DNA from: Kribbella aluminosa
GTDB lineage: Bacteria; Actinomycetota; Actinomycetes; Propionibacteriales; Kribbellaceae
Direction of reading: 5' to 3'
DNA length: 64,000 nt
Assembly (NCBI RefSeq): GCF_017876295.1
Contig: NZ_JAGINT010000002.1
Coordinates: 434,001-498,000, forward strand
In this document: positions 50,001 to 59,506 of the stretch, in pieces
Numbering within the stretch: position 1 is the first letter of the stretch
Layout of the letters: each line of letters starts with the position of its first letter
Made by a program: the position numbers and the translations under genes
The notes under the pieces: model-generated
What the model saw: the letters and a program-made list of their open reading frames with translations, nothing else
Database searches by the model: none
Told to the model about the DNA's origin: nothing

Positions 50001-51108
50001 GGGCTGGCGAAGAAGCTGGACGAGTTCTTCAGCACGCCCGAGGACGCCCTGCACACCGGCGGGTACGGCGGCACGATCCACGAGATGCTCGAGGGCCCGT
50101 GACGTCCGGATGGGTCAGTACGGCCACAGCAATCAGCCGTCGCACCACATCACCTACATGTACGACGTGGCCGGGCAGCCGTGGAAAACGCAGGAGAAGG
50201 TCCGTGAGGTGCTGTCGCGGCTGTACACCGGCTCCGAGATCGGGCAGGGGTACCCGGGCGACGAGGACAACGGCGAGATGTCGTCGTGGTACCTGTTCAG
50301 CTCGCTCGGCTTCTACCCGCTGCAGGTCGGCTCACCGACGTACGCGATCGGCTCGCCGCTGTTCACCAAGGCGACGGTCAAGCTTGCCGGCGGCAAGAAG
50401 CTGGTGATCTCGGCGCCGCAGAACAGCTCCAAGAACATCTATGTGAAGAGCGTTCGGGTCAACGGCAAGAACTGGACCTCGACCTCGTTGCCGCACGACC
50501 TGATCGCAGGAGGCGGCAAGATCGAGTTCGAGATGACCGACCAGCCGACCAAGTGGGGCACCGGCCGCAACGACGCCCCGCCGTCGATCACCAAGCCGGG
50601 CGAGGACCCGACGACCTGGCGGGACTCCACCTCGGACACCGGCGCGGTGATCGGGGCGGGCGGCACCGACGTGTCGGCGCTGATCGACAACGACGCGAAG
50701 ACGCAGGTCACGCTGACCGGTGCCCAGCCGACCGTCACGGTCGCCCTGCCGCAGGGCCGCCCGGTCGGCATGTACACGCTGACGAGTGGCGCTACAGGTA
50801 CGGCGCCGTCCGCGTGGACGCTGGAGGGTTCGAACGACGGTACGACGTGGAGCACGGTGGACCGCCGTACGGGTGAGTCCTGGGCGTGGACGTCGTACAC
50901 GAGGTCCTTCAGCGTCGCCTCACCGAAGGCCTACACGCAGTACCGCCTGGTCTTCGCTCCGGCAGCTGACGGCGTCACCCTCTCCGAGATAGAACTCCTC
51001 GGCACCCTCAAGGGCGTCGAGCCCGGCACCCACCCGAGCGACCGACGAGTCGCCGAGACCAAGCCGAGCCCGACCCCGTCCCAGTCCATCGACCGCAACT
51101 GGGGCTGA
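47097..51108 (+). pseudogene. GH92 alpha-mannosidase, frameshifted by one extra G
   Basis: The gene encodes a secreted GH92 exo-mannosidase of about 1336 residues, split in two frames (47097-50102 and 50095-51108). A signal peptide (GLVVTMSVAMTPANAASPS) precedes an F5/8-type C domain (about 85-225), the GH92 core (NFPATAVPHGFNFWTPVTNA, WDTYRTVWPAYSLFSQDDA) and a C-terminal F5/8-like domain (PSAWTLEGSNDGTTWSTVD). At GAGGGCCCG (50091-50099) one G of 50093-50095 is surplus. Removing it restores IHEMLEARDVRMGQYGHSNQ, the family's conserved passage. As read, the conserved NQPSHH segment is lost from the main chain. A sequencing error is a real alternative. Confidence 0.85.
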
Positions 51109-51115
51109 CAACCGG

Positions 51116-51145
51116 CGAGGGCGACGGCTGTTGCCATCGCCCTCG
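51116..51145 (+). terminator. terminator hairpin after the GH92 gene
   Basis: CGAGGGCGA (51116-51124) pairs perfectly with TCGCCCTCG (51137-51145) eight bases after the stop codon. Confidence 0.75.
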
Positions 51146-51196
51146 GTACCGGACTACCCGGCGGAGCCTGCCCCTGAGAGGTTCCGCCGGAACTTG

Positions 51197-51237
51197 ATGA
51201 GGGGTGGCGGTCCCCGCCCGGACTGCCACCCCTTCAT
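51197..51237. terminator. long imperfect hairpin between GH92 and the PIG-V-like gene
   Basis: GGGGTGGC (51201-51208) pairs with GCCACCCC (51225-51232), and the flanks ATGA/TTCAT and GGT/ACT extend it to about 15 mostly paired positions. It lies between convergent genes and may stop transcription from both sides. Confidence 0.65.
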
Positions 51238-51319
51238 CCCTATCGACGTTCGAGCCCGCCCAGGGGTTGCCTCATCCCAAAACTGTCCACATGCCGGACA
51301 ATGACAGGAACCAGACTTC

Positions 51320-52534
51320 TCAGCCGGACCAGCGGCCGGTGAAGAACGCTGCTGCCCAGACAGCGGCCAGTGGTATCGCCAGGCCTAGGTAGAGCCGGCC
51401 CAGCCATGGTTTTCGCTTGATCAGGACCGCCAGGCCGATCCACAGCGGCCACATGAGCAGGGTGGCCCGAGTGAGCGAGAAGACCCAGTACGACGTACAG
51501 AAGGCGCCCAGTGTCGCGGCGACCCACGCGGACTCGCCCCAGGATCGGCGCCAGAGCAGCCAGACCAGGAGCACCAGGCAGATGAACAGGGCGACCAGCT
51601 CCGCCCGGAACATCCAGGTCCAGTCGGTGCGGTCCGCGGGGAACCGGCCCTTGGTCGCGGCCTCCACTGTGTGCTGCAGCGAGGTCCACGGCCAGGTGAA
51701 CTTGCGGGGCCACCCCTTCTCCTGCGCCTGGTGCCAGGCGAACCAGGATCCGTGGATCTGCTTCAGGTACGCCATGAAGGCCAGCACGGGTACCAGGGGT
51801 AGCGCCAACCAGGGCAGCGACAACCAGTCCCGCTTCTTCGAGGTCAGGAACTCGACACCGAGCGCGAAGATCAGGAACAGCCCGGAGACTCGTACGGTCG
51901 ACGCCAGCGCGACGAAGACGGCCGCGCGGGCCCAACGGCCCTGCCGCGCCGCCAGCCAGGCGGGAAACGCGAACGCGCAGAACAGCGACTCCGTGTACCC
52001 GGCCGCGAGGAACACACCGACCGGGGCGCCGTACCAGACCATGGCCGCGTGCGGCCCGAACCCCTTCAGCTCCGGGAACTCGTACTCCGCCAGGCGCGCG
52101 AGGTACACGCCCGCGACCGCACTTGCGACGGCCGACACCACGATGCCCGCGGCAACGTAACCGATCCCGGTGTACGCGACGAGGTGCACGAGCAACGGGT
52201 AGCCCGGAAAGAACGCCGCCAGCGGCGCACCGGACGGCTCACCGTGGTTGTACCCGTACTGGGCGACCGCGTTCAGATGCCAGACGTCCCACTGCAGCCA
52301 CGCCCGCCACACGTTCGGATAGTCGGTACCGCGGTTGAAGAGCAGCGGCGCCGACACCGACAGTACAAACAGCGCCAACCGGGACACCAGCCACCACCCG
52401 AGCACGTCCCGCCCGAGCGCCGACGGCATCCACCGCTGCCACCAAACCCCTTCCGCCCGGGCCCGCCGGGCCCGCCCCGGCCGAGGCTCGCCGGCAGCCG
52501 CGCGCTCAAACACGCCGCCACCACCGCACACCAC
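51320..52534 (-). CDS. PIG-V-like membrane mannosyltransferase
   Basis: This 404-residue polytopic protein has about ten helices and an early luminal motif WRAWLQWDVWHLNAVAQYGY with the acidic residue typical of GT-C enzymes, plus AAFFPGYPLLVHLVAYTGIG and WYGAPVGVFLAAGYTESLF as in PIG-V family proteins. Bacterial members are thought to transfer mannose from a polyprenyl donor outside the membrane. The annotated GTG start is uncertain: the first 40 residues are Gly/Arg-rich and may not be translated. It is convergent with the mannosidase gene. Confidence 0.82.
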   Translation of the reverse strand: MVCGGGGVFERAAAGEPRPGRARRARAEGVWWQRWMPSALGRDVLGWWLVSRLALFVLSVSAPLLFNRGTDYPNVWRAWLQWDVWHLNAVAQYGYNHGEPSGAPLAAFFPGYPLLVHLVAYTGIGYVAAGIVVSAVASAVAGVYLARLAEYEFPELKGFGPHAAMVWYGAPVGVFLAAGYTESLFCAFAFPAWLAARQGRWARAAVFVALASTVRVSGLFLIFALGVEFLTSKKRDWLSLPWLALPLVPVLAFMAYLKQIHGSWFAWHQAQEKGWPRKFTWPWTSLQHTVEAATKGRFPADRTDWTWMFRAELVALFICLVLLVWLLWRRSWGESAWVAATLGAFCTSYWVFSLTRATLLMWPLWIGLAVLIKRKPWLGRLYLGLAIPLAAVWAAAFFTGRWSG

Positions 52535-52604
52535 AGTCCGCCCGAGTCACGCCCCTATCGTCCCCCATCCGGGTTCCAGCCGCCCGGACGACCGACCACG
52601 ACGA

Positions 52605-54851
52605 CTACTGGCCGCCGGTGCCGGGTTTCTTTGGTGTGTTGCTTGGCTTCGTCGGCCCGCCTGTCGGCAGCGTTGGAATCACCGGGGTGGTCGGCTGCGT
52701 CGGCTTGGTATTGGTCGGCGTGTTCGTCGGCTTGTCCGGCGTGCTGGGCGGCGGAGTGCTCGGTGGGGGTGTGCTCGGGGGCGGCGTGTTGGTCGGGGTG
52801 TTGGTCGGCGTATTCGTCGGCGTGTTCGGCGGCGGCGTGTACGTCGGGGTGGTCGTGTCCTTGATCTGGTCCGCGTTCGGGTCCTGGAAGGCTTCCTCGG
52901 CTACGCCGTTGAGGGCGGGCTTCATGTAGGCCAGCCAGGTCTGCAGGGGCCAGTTCCCACCGAAGAACGCCTTGTCGGAGGAGTACGGGTCGAGGTTGCT
53001 CTCACCGGTCTTGCCGGCCCGGTACACCACCGCGGTCGAGAGCTGCGGAGTGTAGCCGGTCCACCACGAGGTCAGGGTCGCGGAACCCGCCATGCAGCCA
53101 CCGCACGCATTGTCCTTCGTGCGGTCCTCGACTGCGACGCCACCCGCCGTACCGGTCTTGCCGGCCACCGGGCGTCCAAGCGCCTTGGCGCCCGTACCGG
53201 TGCCGCCGGTCACGACGTCCTGGAGGACGTAGTTGACCATCCGCGCGATGTCCGGAGTGAACGCCTGCTTCTTGTCCTTGTCGAGGCTCTTGTCGGTGAA
53301 CAGCACCTTGCCGTCCTGGCCCTTGACCTCGCTGATGACGTGCAGCGGCGCGTACACGCCGTCCGCCGCGAACGTCGCGTAGGCCTCGGCCATGTCGACC
53401 GCGGACGCGTACGGGTCCGGGCCGAGCACTGTCGACGGGTTGTGCCGCCCGTCCTCGAGAACCTTCGTCTTCGGGATGCCGGCCGCTTCAGCGGCAGTGA
53501 CCACCTTGTCCGGCCCGTTGTCCATCTTGTTGTCGACCAGGTCGTAGAACGCGGTGTTGATCGACTGCTCGGTGGCCTTCAGCAACGTGACGTCGCCGTA
53601 GTCCCGGTTGAACTCGTTGCCGAGCTTCTGGCCCTGGATCTTGATCGGGCTGTTGCCTTGGAAGATGTCGTAGATGCTCTTGCCGTCCTTCAGCGCCGCG
53701 GCCAGCGCGAACGGCTTGAATCCCGACCCCGGCCGGGCCTTCGCCGTCGCCCAGTTGAGCTGACTCTTCACGTAGTCGGGCCCGCCGTACACGGCCAGCA
53801 GCCGCCCGGTGCCCGGCTGGACCGTGGCCATCCCGACATGCAGGTTGTCCTTCTTGTCCGGCACCTTGGTCTGAGCCGCGACGATCATGTTCTTCTGCTG
53901 GCCGTAGCTGAAGGTGGTCGTGACCTTCAGTCCGCCGCCGCTGATCTGATCGTCGGTGAAGCCCCGTTGCAGCAACTCCCTACGGGCCATGTCCAGCAGG
54001 TAGCCCTTCGGACCCTGGTAGCGGCCGCTGGTCTGCTTCGGGGGATTGAGCTGAGGCAGCTTGTTGGCGTACTTCGCCTCCTGGGCCGACGAGATCGTGC
54101 CCATCTGCTGCATACCGTCCAGGACGTAGTGGTACCTGTCGACGATCCGCTTCTTCGTCCGCGGATCGGTGTCGGTGACATCGAAGAGCGTGGGGTTGTT
54201 CAGCACGGTCGCCAGCAGCGCCGCCTGCTGGACCGTCAGCTTCCGCGGATCCGGCTGGGAGAAGTAGGCCTGGCCGGCGGCGGAGATACCGTAGGCACCC
54301 TTACCGAAGTAGATGGTGTTCAGGTAGCCCTCGAGCGTCGCGCTCTTGTCCCGCGTCCGGCCGAGCTTGGTCGCGATGAACAGCTCCTGGAGCTTTCGGG
54401 TGAAGGTCCGCTCCTGAGTCAGGTACATGACCTTCACGTACTGCTGAGTGATGGTCGAGCCACCCTGCAGTTGCTGACCACGCGCGATGTTCCAGGCGGC
54501 TCGCACCATGCCTTGGGGCGAGATGCCGGGGTTGGTCCAGAACGTCCGGTCCTCGGCCGCGATCACCGCGTCCTGGACGTGCTTCGGGATCTGGGCCAGC
54601 GGCACCGAGTGCCGGTTCTGTTCGAAGAAGCTGCCGAGCGGCTGGATCCCGTCGGCGTACGTCACCGTGGTGGTGTTGGTGGCGAATTCCTTGTTCGGGT
54701 CCGGGATCTTGGTCGTCTGGTAGATGACGAAGAACGCTGCCACCGCGCCGATGACGCCGACGAACATGAGTGCGGCCAGCCAGCCCAGAACCCGGACCGC
54801 CCAGTGTTTCTTGCGCCGGCGCGGCGTGGCCTTTCTACGACCTTCACTCAC
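52605..54851 (-). CDS. class A penicillin-binding protein (PBP1A-like)
   Basis: This 748-residue bifunctional enzyme polymerises and cross-links peptidoglycan. It has a short cytoplasmic basic tail, one helix (about 22-46), a GT51 domain with the catalytic Glu in AVIAAEDRTFWTNPG and GGSTITQQYVKV, and a transpeptidase domain with SGFK (KARPGSGFKPFALAAAL), SIN (EQSINTAFYDL) and KTG (GKTGTAGGVAVED). The SxxK loop reads PGSGFKP rather than the usual PGSTFKP. The last 90 residues are Thr/Pro/Asn repeats, likely wall-spanning. GTG start behind a weak GAGG site. Confidence 0.94.
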   Translation of the reverse strand: MSEGRRKATPRRRKKHWAVRVLGWLAALMFVGVIGAVAAFFVIYQTTKIPDPNKEFATNTTTVTYADGIQPLGSFFEQNRHSVPLAQIPKHVQDAVIAAEDRTFWTNPGISPQGMVRAAWNIARGQQLQGGSTITQQYVKVMYLTQERTFTRKLQELFIATKLGRTRDKSATLEGYLNTIYFGKGAYGISAAGQAYFSQPDPRKLTVQQAALLATVLNNPTLFDVTDTDPRTKKRIVDRYHYVLDGMQQMGTISSAQEAKYANKLPQLNPPKQTSGRYQGPKGYLLDMARRELLQRGFTDDQISGGGLKVTTTFSYGQQKNMIVAAQTKVPDKKDNLHVGMATVQPGTGRLLAVYGGPDYVKSQLNWATAKARPGSGFKPFALAAALKDGKSIYDIFQGNSPIKIQGQKLGNEFNRDYGDVTLLKATEQSINTAFYDLVDNKMDNGPDKVVTAAEAAGIPKTKVLEDGRHNPSTVLGPDPYASAVDMAEAYATFAADGVYAPLHVISEVKGQDGKVLFTDKSLDKDKKQAFTPDIARMVNYVLQDVVTGGTGTGAKALGRPVAGKTGTAGGVAVEDRTKDNACGGCMAGSATLTSWWTGYTPQLSTAVVYRAGKTGESNLDPYSSDKAFFGGNWPLQTWLAYMKPALNGVAEEAFQDPNADQIKDTTTPTYTPPPNTPTNTPTNTPTNTPPPSTPPPSTPPPSTPDKPTNTPTNTKPTQPTTPVIPTLPTGGPTKPSNTPKKPGTGGQ

Positions 54852-55028
54852 AGTGCAATCCTCGACGATCTCGCGGAAGTCATTGCCCCACAGACTACGG
54901 TGGGTGTGGTAACGGGCCCGAATCCGCTCCGGATGCTAGCAACACCGGGCCGACCTCGCGAAAAGTGGTCCAGGGGAACTCTCAGGTTGAGTCTTTACAA
55001 CGTTGGAAGCATCCGGTTCCCTGGGGAT

Positions 55029-57131
55029 GTGATCCGCCTCTCACTGCTCGCAGCGGGCCTGACGCTGCTCGTCTCCTCGGTCAGTCACGCCGCGGCCCCG
55101 CCGGCCGCCGGCTACACGAATCCGGTCACCGCCGGGTACTCGGCCGACTTCCCGGACCCTTCGATGATCAAGGGCCGCGACGGCTGGTGGTACGCGTACT
55201 CGACCGGCGGCCCGTACGCGAAGGACGGGCACGACGGCGACTCGTACAAGATCGCCCGTTCCCGCGACCTCACCCACTGGGAGAAGGTCGGCTCGGTCTT
55301 CGGCGCGAACAACCGGCCGACCTGGGCGGATCCGAGCAGCGGGTTCTGGGCGCCGGACATCCGCTACCTCGACGGGAAGTACGTCCTGTACTTCACGGTC
55401 CCGAACACCACGACGACGCCGGGCGACTGGGACTACGCGATCGGTGCCGCCACCGCGCCGACCCCGGCCGGCCCGTGGACCGACTCCGGCGCACCGGTCG
55501 TAGCACCACGGCCGGCCGCGGGCGGTGGATTCCAGTGGACGATCGACCCGGCCGAGTTCACGGACACGGACGGTACGCGGTACCTGTACTGGGGCAGCTA
55601 CAACGGCGGCATCCACGCCGTACGGCTGACGCCTGACGGCCTGCGTACGGTCGGAGCGGTCACAGACGTCGCCCGGGACCGCTTCGAGGGCGCGTACGTC
55701 GTGAAGCACGACGGGTACTACTACCTGTTCGGCTCCTCCTCGAACTGCTGCGCCGGCCCGACTACTGGGTACGCCGTGTTCGCCGGACGGTCCCGCAGTC
55801 CGCTCGGCCCATTCCTGGACCGGGAGGGCCACGGCCTGAACGCGTCCCGCACAGGCGGTACGCCGGTGGTCGCGCCGAACGGGAACCGCTGGGTCGGTAC
55901 CGGCCACGCGTCGGTCGTCACGGACCTGAGCGGCCAGCAGTGGCTCGCGTACCACGGTGTGGACCGCACCGATCCGTTCGTGACCAACAGCAACGGCTGG
56001 CTCCTCCGGCCGATGCTGCTCGACCGACTCGACTGGATCGACGGCTGGCCGGAAGTGAACGCTGGGGCCGGTCCTCGTGAGTCCAGCAAGGTCTCGCCAG
56101 TCACGACCTCTACTGCGACGCAAGGCAACGTACGGGTCGAAGCAGACGTCACAGGCACTGGCCAGGGCGTCTCGGCGCACGGTGTGACAGCCGTACTCAA
56201 CAAGGGCCAGCTGAAGGTGACCAACCGCGCCGGCTTCACCCGTAGCGTGCCTGTGCCTCTCGACGTACCAGGCACCATCGCACTGGAGATCCGCAACAAC
56301 CAAGCGACCGCAGAGTTCAGTGAGGACCGACTGGGCGATCCGCTGGCGACGGTCCAGCTGCCTGCACTGCCTGGCGCAGGAGCAGCCGCGCCTGTGGGCG
56401 GTGCCGGCAACTTCTCCGTTGCACCGCTCTACAAGCCGGTCACCCGCGCAGCCCCGACGCCACGCATCGGCCGGGTCGACCCGCAGTACTCCGACGAGTT
56501 CACCCGCGGACTGGGCGCCGGATGGACCTGGCGGAACGTCAGCCCGGACGCGACGGTCGCCAACGGCGCACTGCGGTGGAAGACCGAGACGAACGATCTC
56601 ACCGACAACAACACCGCGGCCAAGGCGTCGCTGCTGCTCCGCGACCAGCCGAGCGGCAACTTCGTGGTGGAGACCAAGCTGCACCTCGACGTCGGCACCG
56701 ACACGGTGCGGAACTACCAGCAGGCGGGTCTGTTGGTCTACCTGGACGACGAGAACTGGATGCGGCTCGATCATGTTGCCGGAGGCACCAGCCGGTTCGT
56801 CGAGTTCGGCAAGCGGATGCGGTTCACGCCGGTCGGAGCTCCGTCGGTGGTCACGTTCGGCGGCGCGATGATCGGCCCGCCGGCCGAGACGACCTGGTTG
56901 CGACTGGCGCACGACGTCGTACCGCAGACCGGCGAGCACAGGTACCGCGCAGCGTCCAGCACCGACGGGAAGCACTGGGTGTGGGGCGCGGCGTGGACCC
57001 TGCCCGCCGGTACGACGCCCCGGATCGGCCTGGTGTCACAGGGCTCGTCCGCGCAGACAGAAGCGCAGTACGGCAAGGCAACCGCACAGTTCGACTATTT
57101 CCGGGTCATGAGGCCTCCCGTTCTGGACTGA
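55029..57131 (+). CDS. secreted GH43 glycosidase with C-terminal DUF1349/LamG-like domain
   Basis: This 700-residue protein has a signal peptide (1-22, ending VSHAAAPP), a GH43 five-blade propeller at about 25-350 and a C-terminal lectin-like domain at about 480-698 (YSDEFTRGLGAGWTWRNVSP; QQAGLLVYLDDENWMRLDHV). The three catalytic acids are visible: DFPDPS (base, near 40), TIDP (D173) and DRFEGAYV (E220, acid). Family members cut alpha-L-arabinan or xylan side chains. GTG at 55029 begins the signal peptide; no other start fits. It is divergent from the PBP gene. Confidence 0.9.
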   Translation: MIRLSLLAAGLTLLVSSVSHAAAPPAAGYTNPVTAGYSADFPDPSMIKGRDGWWYAYSTGGPYAKDGHDGDSYKIARSRDLTHWEKVGSVFGANNRPTWADPSSGFWAPDIRYLDGKYVLYFTVPNTTTTPGDWDYAIGAATAPTPAGPWTDSGAPVVAPRPAAGGGFQWTIDPAEFTDTDGTRYLYWGSYNGGIHAVRLTPDGLRTVGAVTDVARDRFEGAYVVKHDGYYYLFGSSSNCCAGPTTGYAVFAGRSRSPLGPFLDREGHGLNASRTGGTPVVAPNGNRWVGTGHASVVTDLSGQQWLAYHGVDRTDPFVTNSNGWLLRPMLLDRLDWIDGWPEVNAGAGPRESSKVSPVTTSTATQGNVRVEADVTGTGQGVSAHGVTAVLNKGQLKVTNRAGFTRSVPVPLDVPGTIALEIRNNQATAEFSEDRLGDPLATVQLPALPGAGAAAPVGGAGNFSVAPLYKPVTRAAPTPRIGRVDPQYSDEFTRGLGAGWTWRNVSPDATVANGALRWKTETNDLTDNNTAAKASLLLRDQPSGNFVVETKLHLDVGTDTVRNYQQAGLLVYLDDENWMRLDHVAGGTSRFVEFGKRMRFTPVGAPSVVTFGGAMIGPPAETTWLRLAHDVVPQTGEHRYRAASSTDGKHWVWGAAWTLPAGTTPRIGLVSQGSSAQTEAQYGKATAQFDYFRVMRPPVLD

Positions 57132-57231
57132 GGAGCGCAGGGAGCGAAGCGACTGGAGCGACGAGGGAAGAACGGGAGTTCGGGTCTCATGACCGCCGCG
57201 CCGGAGGCGCGGCATTCAATACAGTCATGAG
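57104..57231. repeat. nested inverted repeats between GH43 and the fatty-acid transporter
   Basis: GGTCATGAG (57104-57112) pairs with 57186-57194, and inside it CTCCCGTTCT (57115-57124) pairs with 57169-57178. A third GTCATGAG copy lies at 57224-57231. The enclosed 57125-57168 segment is rich in GAGCG steps (GGAGCGCAGGGAGCGAAGCG). The array overlaps the last codons of the GH43 gene and may be a dispersed intergenic element. Confidence 0.75.
57195..57213. terminator. terminator hairpin between convergent GH43 and transporter genes
   Basis: GCCGCGCC (57195-57202) pairs with GGCGCGGC (57206-57213) across a three-base loop. Confidence 0.7.
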
Positions 57232-58706
57232 GTGACGTGGGGCGCCAGTAGCGTCAACGCGATCAGTGCGGCAGGGAAACAAGCCAGGAACATCGTGAAC
57301 GTGTAGCCCATGATGTCCCGTGCCTTGAGGCCGAGGATGGCGAGCGTCGGCAGCATCCAGAACGGTTGCAGCAGGTTGGCGCTTGCCTCCCCGAGGTCGT
57401 ACACGACGACCATCCAGCCCGCGTCGACGTGCAGCGTGTTCGCGGCCTGCAGGACGTACGGCGCCTCGATCACCCACTTGCTGCCACCGCTGGGAACGAA
57501 GATGCCGAGGATGCACGAGTAGATCGCGACCAGCGGCGGGAACAGGAACTGGCTGCTCGCGTTCACCAGCCAGCCGGCCAGGCGCCCGGAGATCCCGGTG
57601 TAGGCGATCATCCCGAAGATCCCGCCGTACAAGGGGAACTGGAGCAGTACGCCGGCCGCAGCCGGGGCACCGTCGCGGACCGCACGCGCCATCCGCCACG
57701 GGCGCCAGTGCAGCAGCATCGCGAGCAGGAACAGCACCAGGTTGACCGTGTTCAGGTCGAGCGCGTTGAAGAAGTTCTTCCCGCTGAAGTACCGCACGAG
57801 GTAGACCGCACCGAGCAGCACGATCAGCAGACTGAACAACGGTGAGTGTTCAAGCCAGTCACCCGGCCTGCGCTTCTCGTCCCGCTGACCGTTGTATGGC
57901 GACCCGCGTCCAATGAGCGGTTTGAGCTCGATGCCGATGTCCTCCGCGGTCCGCGCATTGCCCTCGCCCGGGGCGATGAACCACGCCATCGCGACGCCGA
58001 CGACGTACACGATCAGTGTCGCGACGATCGCCTGCCAGGTGAAGATCGTGTCGCTGAGCGGGATCAGGCCGCTGGCATGACCGGCCGCCTTGATCACCTC
58101 CTGTACCGGCGACGGACTGCTGCTCGCACTCGCCACCTGCAACGCGGCAGAGCCCGACAACCCCTGCGCCCACACGGTCCCGAGGCCGAGGAACGCCATC
58201 GCACCGAGCGCGCGATAGTCGGCCTTCGGTACGTTCCGGGCCACCTCGCGGGCCAGGATCGCGGCGAAGATCAGGCTGAAGGCCCAGTTCAGGTACGACG
58301 CCGGCATCGCGACCGCGGCGACGAACGCGACGGCACTCCGCGGGCTCTTCGGGATCCGCGCGAGGCGGGTGATCAACCGGGCGATCGGCCCGCTGGTGGC
58401 GACGGCGTGCCCGCCGATGATGATCATCGCCATCTGCAGGGTGAACGTGATCAGCGACCAGAACCCGATGCCCCAGGCATCGACCATCCCGAAGCCCTTG
58501 GTCGCGGCCGGGTCGTCGGGGCGCTTCAGCAGCGGCTCACCGGTGACCAGGCCGAACAGCAGCACCACGAACGTACCGACCAGGACGAACCCGAACGCGT
58601 CCGGCAGCCACTTCTCGGTGAAGGCGGTGAACCGCAGGGCCAGCCGGGCGAGCACGCCCTCGGCCTCGGCCTCGGCTCTGGCGTGCTTCCCATGACTGTC
58701 GGTCAT
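57225..58706 (-). CDS. short-chain fatty acid transporter, AtoE/TIGR00366-like
   Basis: This 493-residue protein has about 12 helices and family segments LVTGEPLLKRPDDP, MVDAWGIGFWSLITFTLQMA, AMPASYLNWAFSLIFAAILA and CILGIFVPSGGSKWVIEAPY. Relatives import short-chain fatty acids such as acetoacetate or butyrate. The ATG at 58706 follows GGAGGG; the open frame upstream is untranslated sequence running into the PadR operator region. It is divergent from padR-ino1 but no shared operator for it is seen. Confidence 0.88.
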   Translation of the reverse strand: MTDSHGKHARAEAEAEGVLARLALRFTAFTEKWLPDAFGFVLVGTFVVLLFGLVTGEPLLKRPDDPAATKGFGMVDAWGIGFWSLITFTLQMAMIIIGGHAVATSGPIARLITRLARIPKSPRSAVAFVAAVAMPASYLNWAFSLIFAAILAREVARNVPKADYRALGAMAFLGLGTVWAQGLSGSAALQVASASSSPSPVQEVIKAAGHASGLIPLSDTIFTWQAIVATLIVYVVGVAMAWFIAPGEGNARTAEDIGIELKPLIGRGSPYNGQRDEKRRPGDWLEHSPLFSLLIVLLGAVYLVRYFSGKNFFNALDLNTVNLVLFLLAMLLHWRPWRMARAVRDGAPAAAGVLLQFPLYGGIFGMIAYTGISGRLAGWLVNASSQFLFPPLVAIYSCILGIFVPSGGSKWVIEAPYVLQAANTLHVDAGWMVVVYDLGEASANLLQPFWMLPTLAILGLKARDIMGYTFTMFLACFPAALIALTLLAPHVTS

Positions 58707-58866
58707 TACCCTCCGCTCCCGGGCTACGACGCTGGGTGTCATTCGATTAACGCAGCTCGGCGCCTGACGTAACAGGTTTCCCGGGCGCGGCGGCTCGCGG
58801 AGGTGACAAAGATCGGGTTTGTCAGGAGTTGTCCACAAGCATCGGGTCTGCTTACAGTGGCGGCAC

Positions 58867-58887
58867 GATGTATCGAACCGATACATC
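58867..58887. promoter_or_regulatory. PadR operator upstream of padR-ino1
   Basis: GATGTATCG (58867-58875) and CGATACATC (58879-58887) are perfect 9-bp arms around AAC. The ATGTATCG/CGATACAT ends are like PadR-family boxes (ATGT...ACAT). It lies 34 bp before the padR start and probably mediates autoregulation and control of ino1. Confidence 0.8.
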
Positions 58888-58921
58888 AGGTCATGACAAA
58901 CTGGACCGTGGGAGGTGGGTC

Positions 58922-59506
58922 ATGGGAAACCGCAGTGGGGTCCTGGAGCTCGCCGTACTCGGTCTGCTGCACGAAGCGCCGATGCACGGTTACGAGCTCC
59001 GCAAGCGCGTCAACGCCCAGTTCGGTTGGGGACGTGTGCTGTCGTTCGGTTCGCTCTACCCGTGCCTGAAGGCGATGCTCCGCAACGGGCTGATCACGGC
59101 CGACCCCGGGACGCCGGAGTCGGGTCGCCGGCCCAAGATCGTCTACACGATCACCGCCGACGGGAAGGACTACTTCGCGCACGCGATGCACGAAGCCGGT
59201 CCGTCGGCCTGGGAGGACGACACCTTCGGCGTCCGCTTCTCGTTCTTCGGCCGGACCGATCCGGCCACCCGGTTGCGCATCCTCGAGGGCCGCAGGGCCC
59301 GGATGGAGGAGCGGCTGGCCAACTTCCGGGCGGCGATGAGCCGGACGGCGGAGCGGGTCGACGCCTACACCCTCGAGCTGCAACGGCACGGCCTGGAGTC
59401 GGCCGAGCGCGAGGTCCGCTGGCTGAACGAGTTGATCGACGGCGAGCGGCGCCAACAGCGGCCCCCTGACCAGCACCATCCGCCTACCCAAGGAGATTCC
59501 AGATGA
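58922..59506 (+). CDS. PadR-family transcriptional regulator
   Basis: This 194-residue protein has the PadR winged helix at about 8-85 (VLELAVLGLLHEAPMHGYEL, FGSLYPCLKAMLRNGLITAD, RRPKIVYTITADGKDYF) and a C-terminal helical dimer domain (Vir_Tif-like, about 100-180). Its stop overlaps the ino1 start (ATGA). The same PadR-ino1 pairing is known in mycobacteria, so it probably controls inositol phosphate synthesis. A perfect palindrome lies upstream. Confidence 0.92.
   Translation: MGNRSGVLELAVLGLLHEAPMHGYELRKRVNAQFGWGRVLSFGSLYPCLKAMLRNGLITADPGTPESGRRPKIVYTITADGKDYFAHAMHEAGPSAWEDDTFGVRFSFFGRTDPATRLRILEGRRARMEERLANFRAAMSRTAERVDAYTLELQRHGLESAEREVRWLNELIDGERRQQRPPDQHHPPTQGDSR

Noticed and set aside
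50110..51108. Separate 332-residue gene after the GH92 stop
   Set aside because: It has no start signal of its own and continues the GH92 protein once one G is removed, so it is the 3' part of a frameshifted gene.
52335..57131. Open plus-strand frame of 1598 codons ending in the GH43 gene
   Set aside because: The first 900 codons are antisense to the PBP and mannosyltransferase genes; the GH43 protein with its signal peptide begins at 55029.
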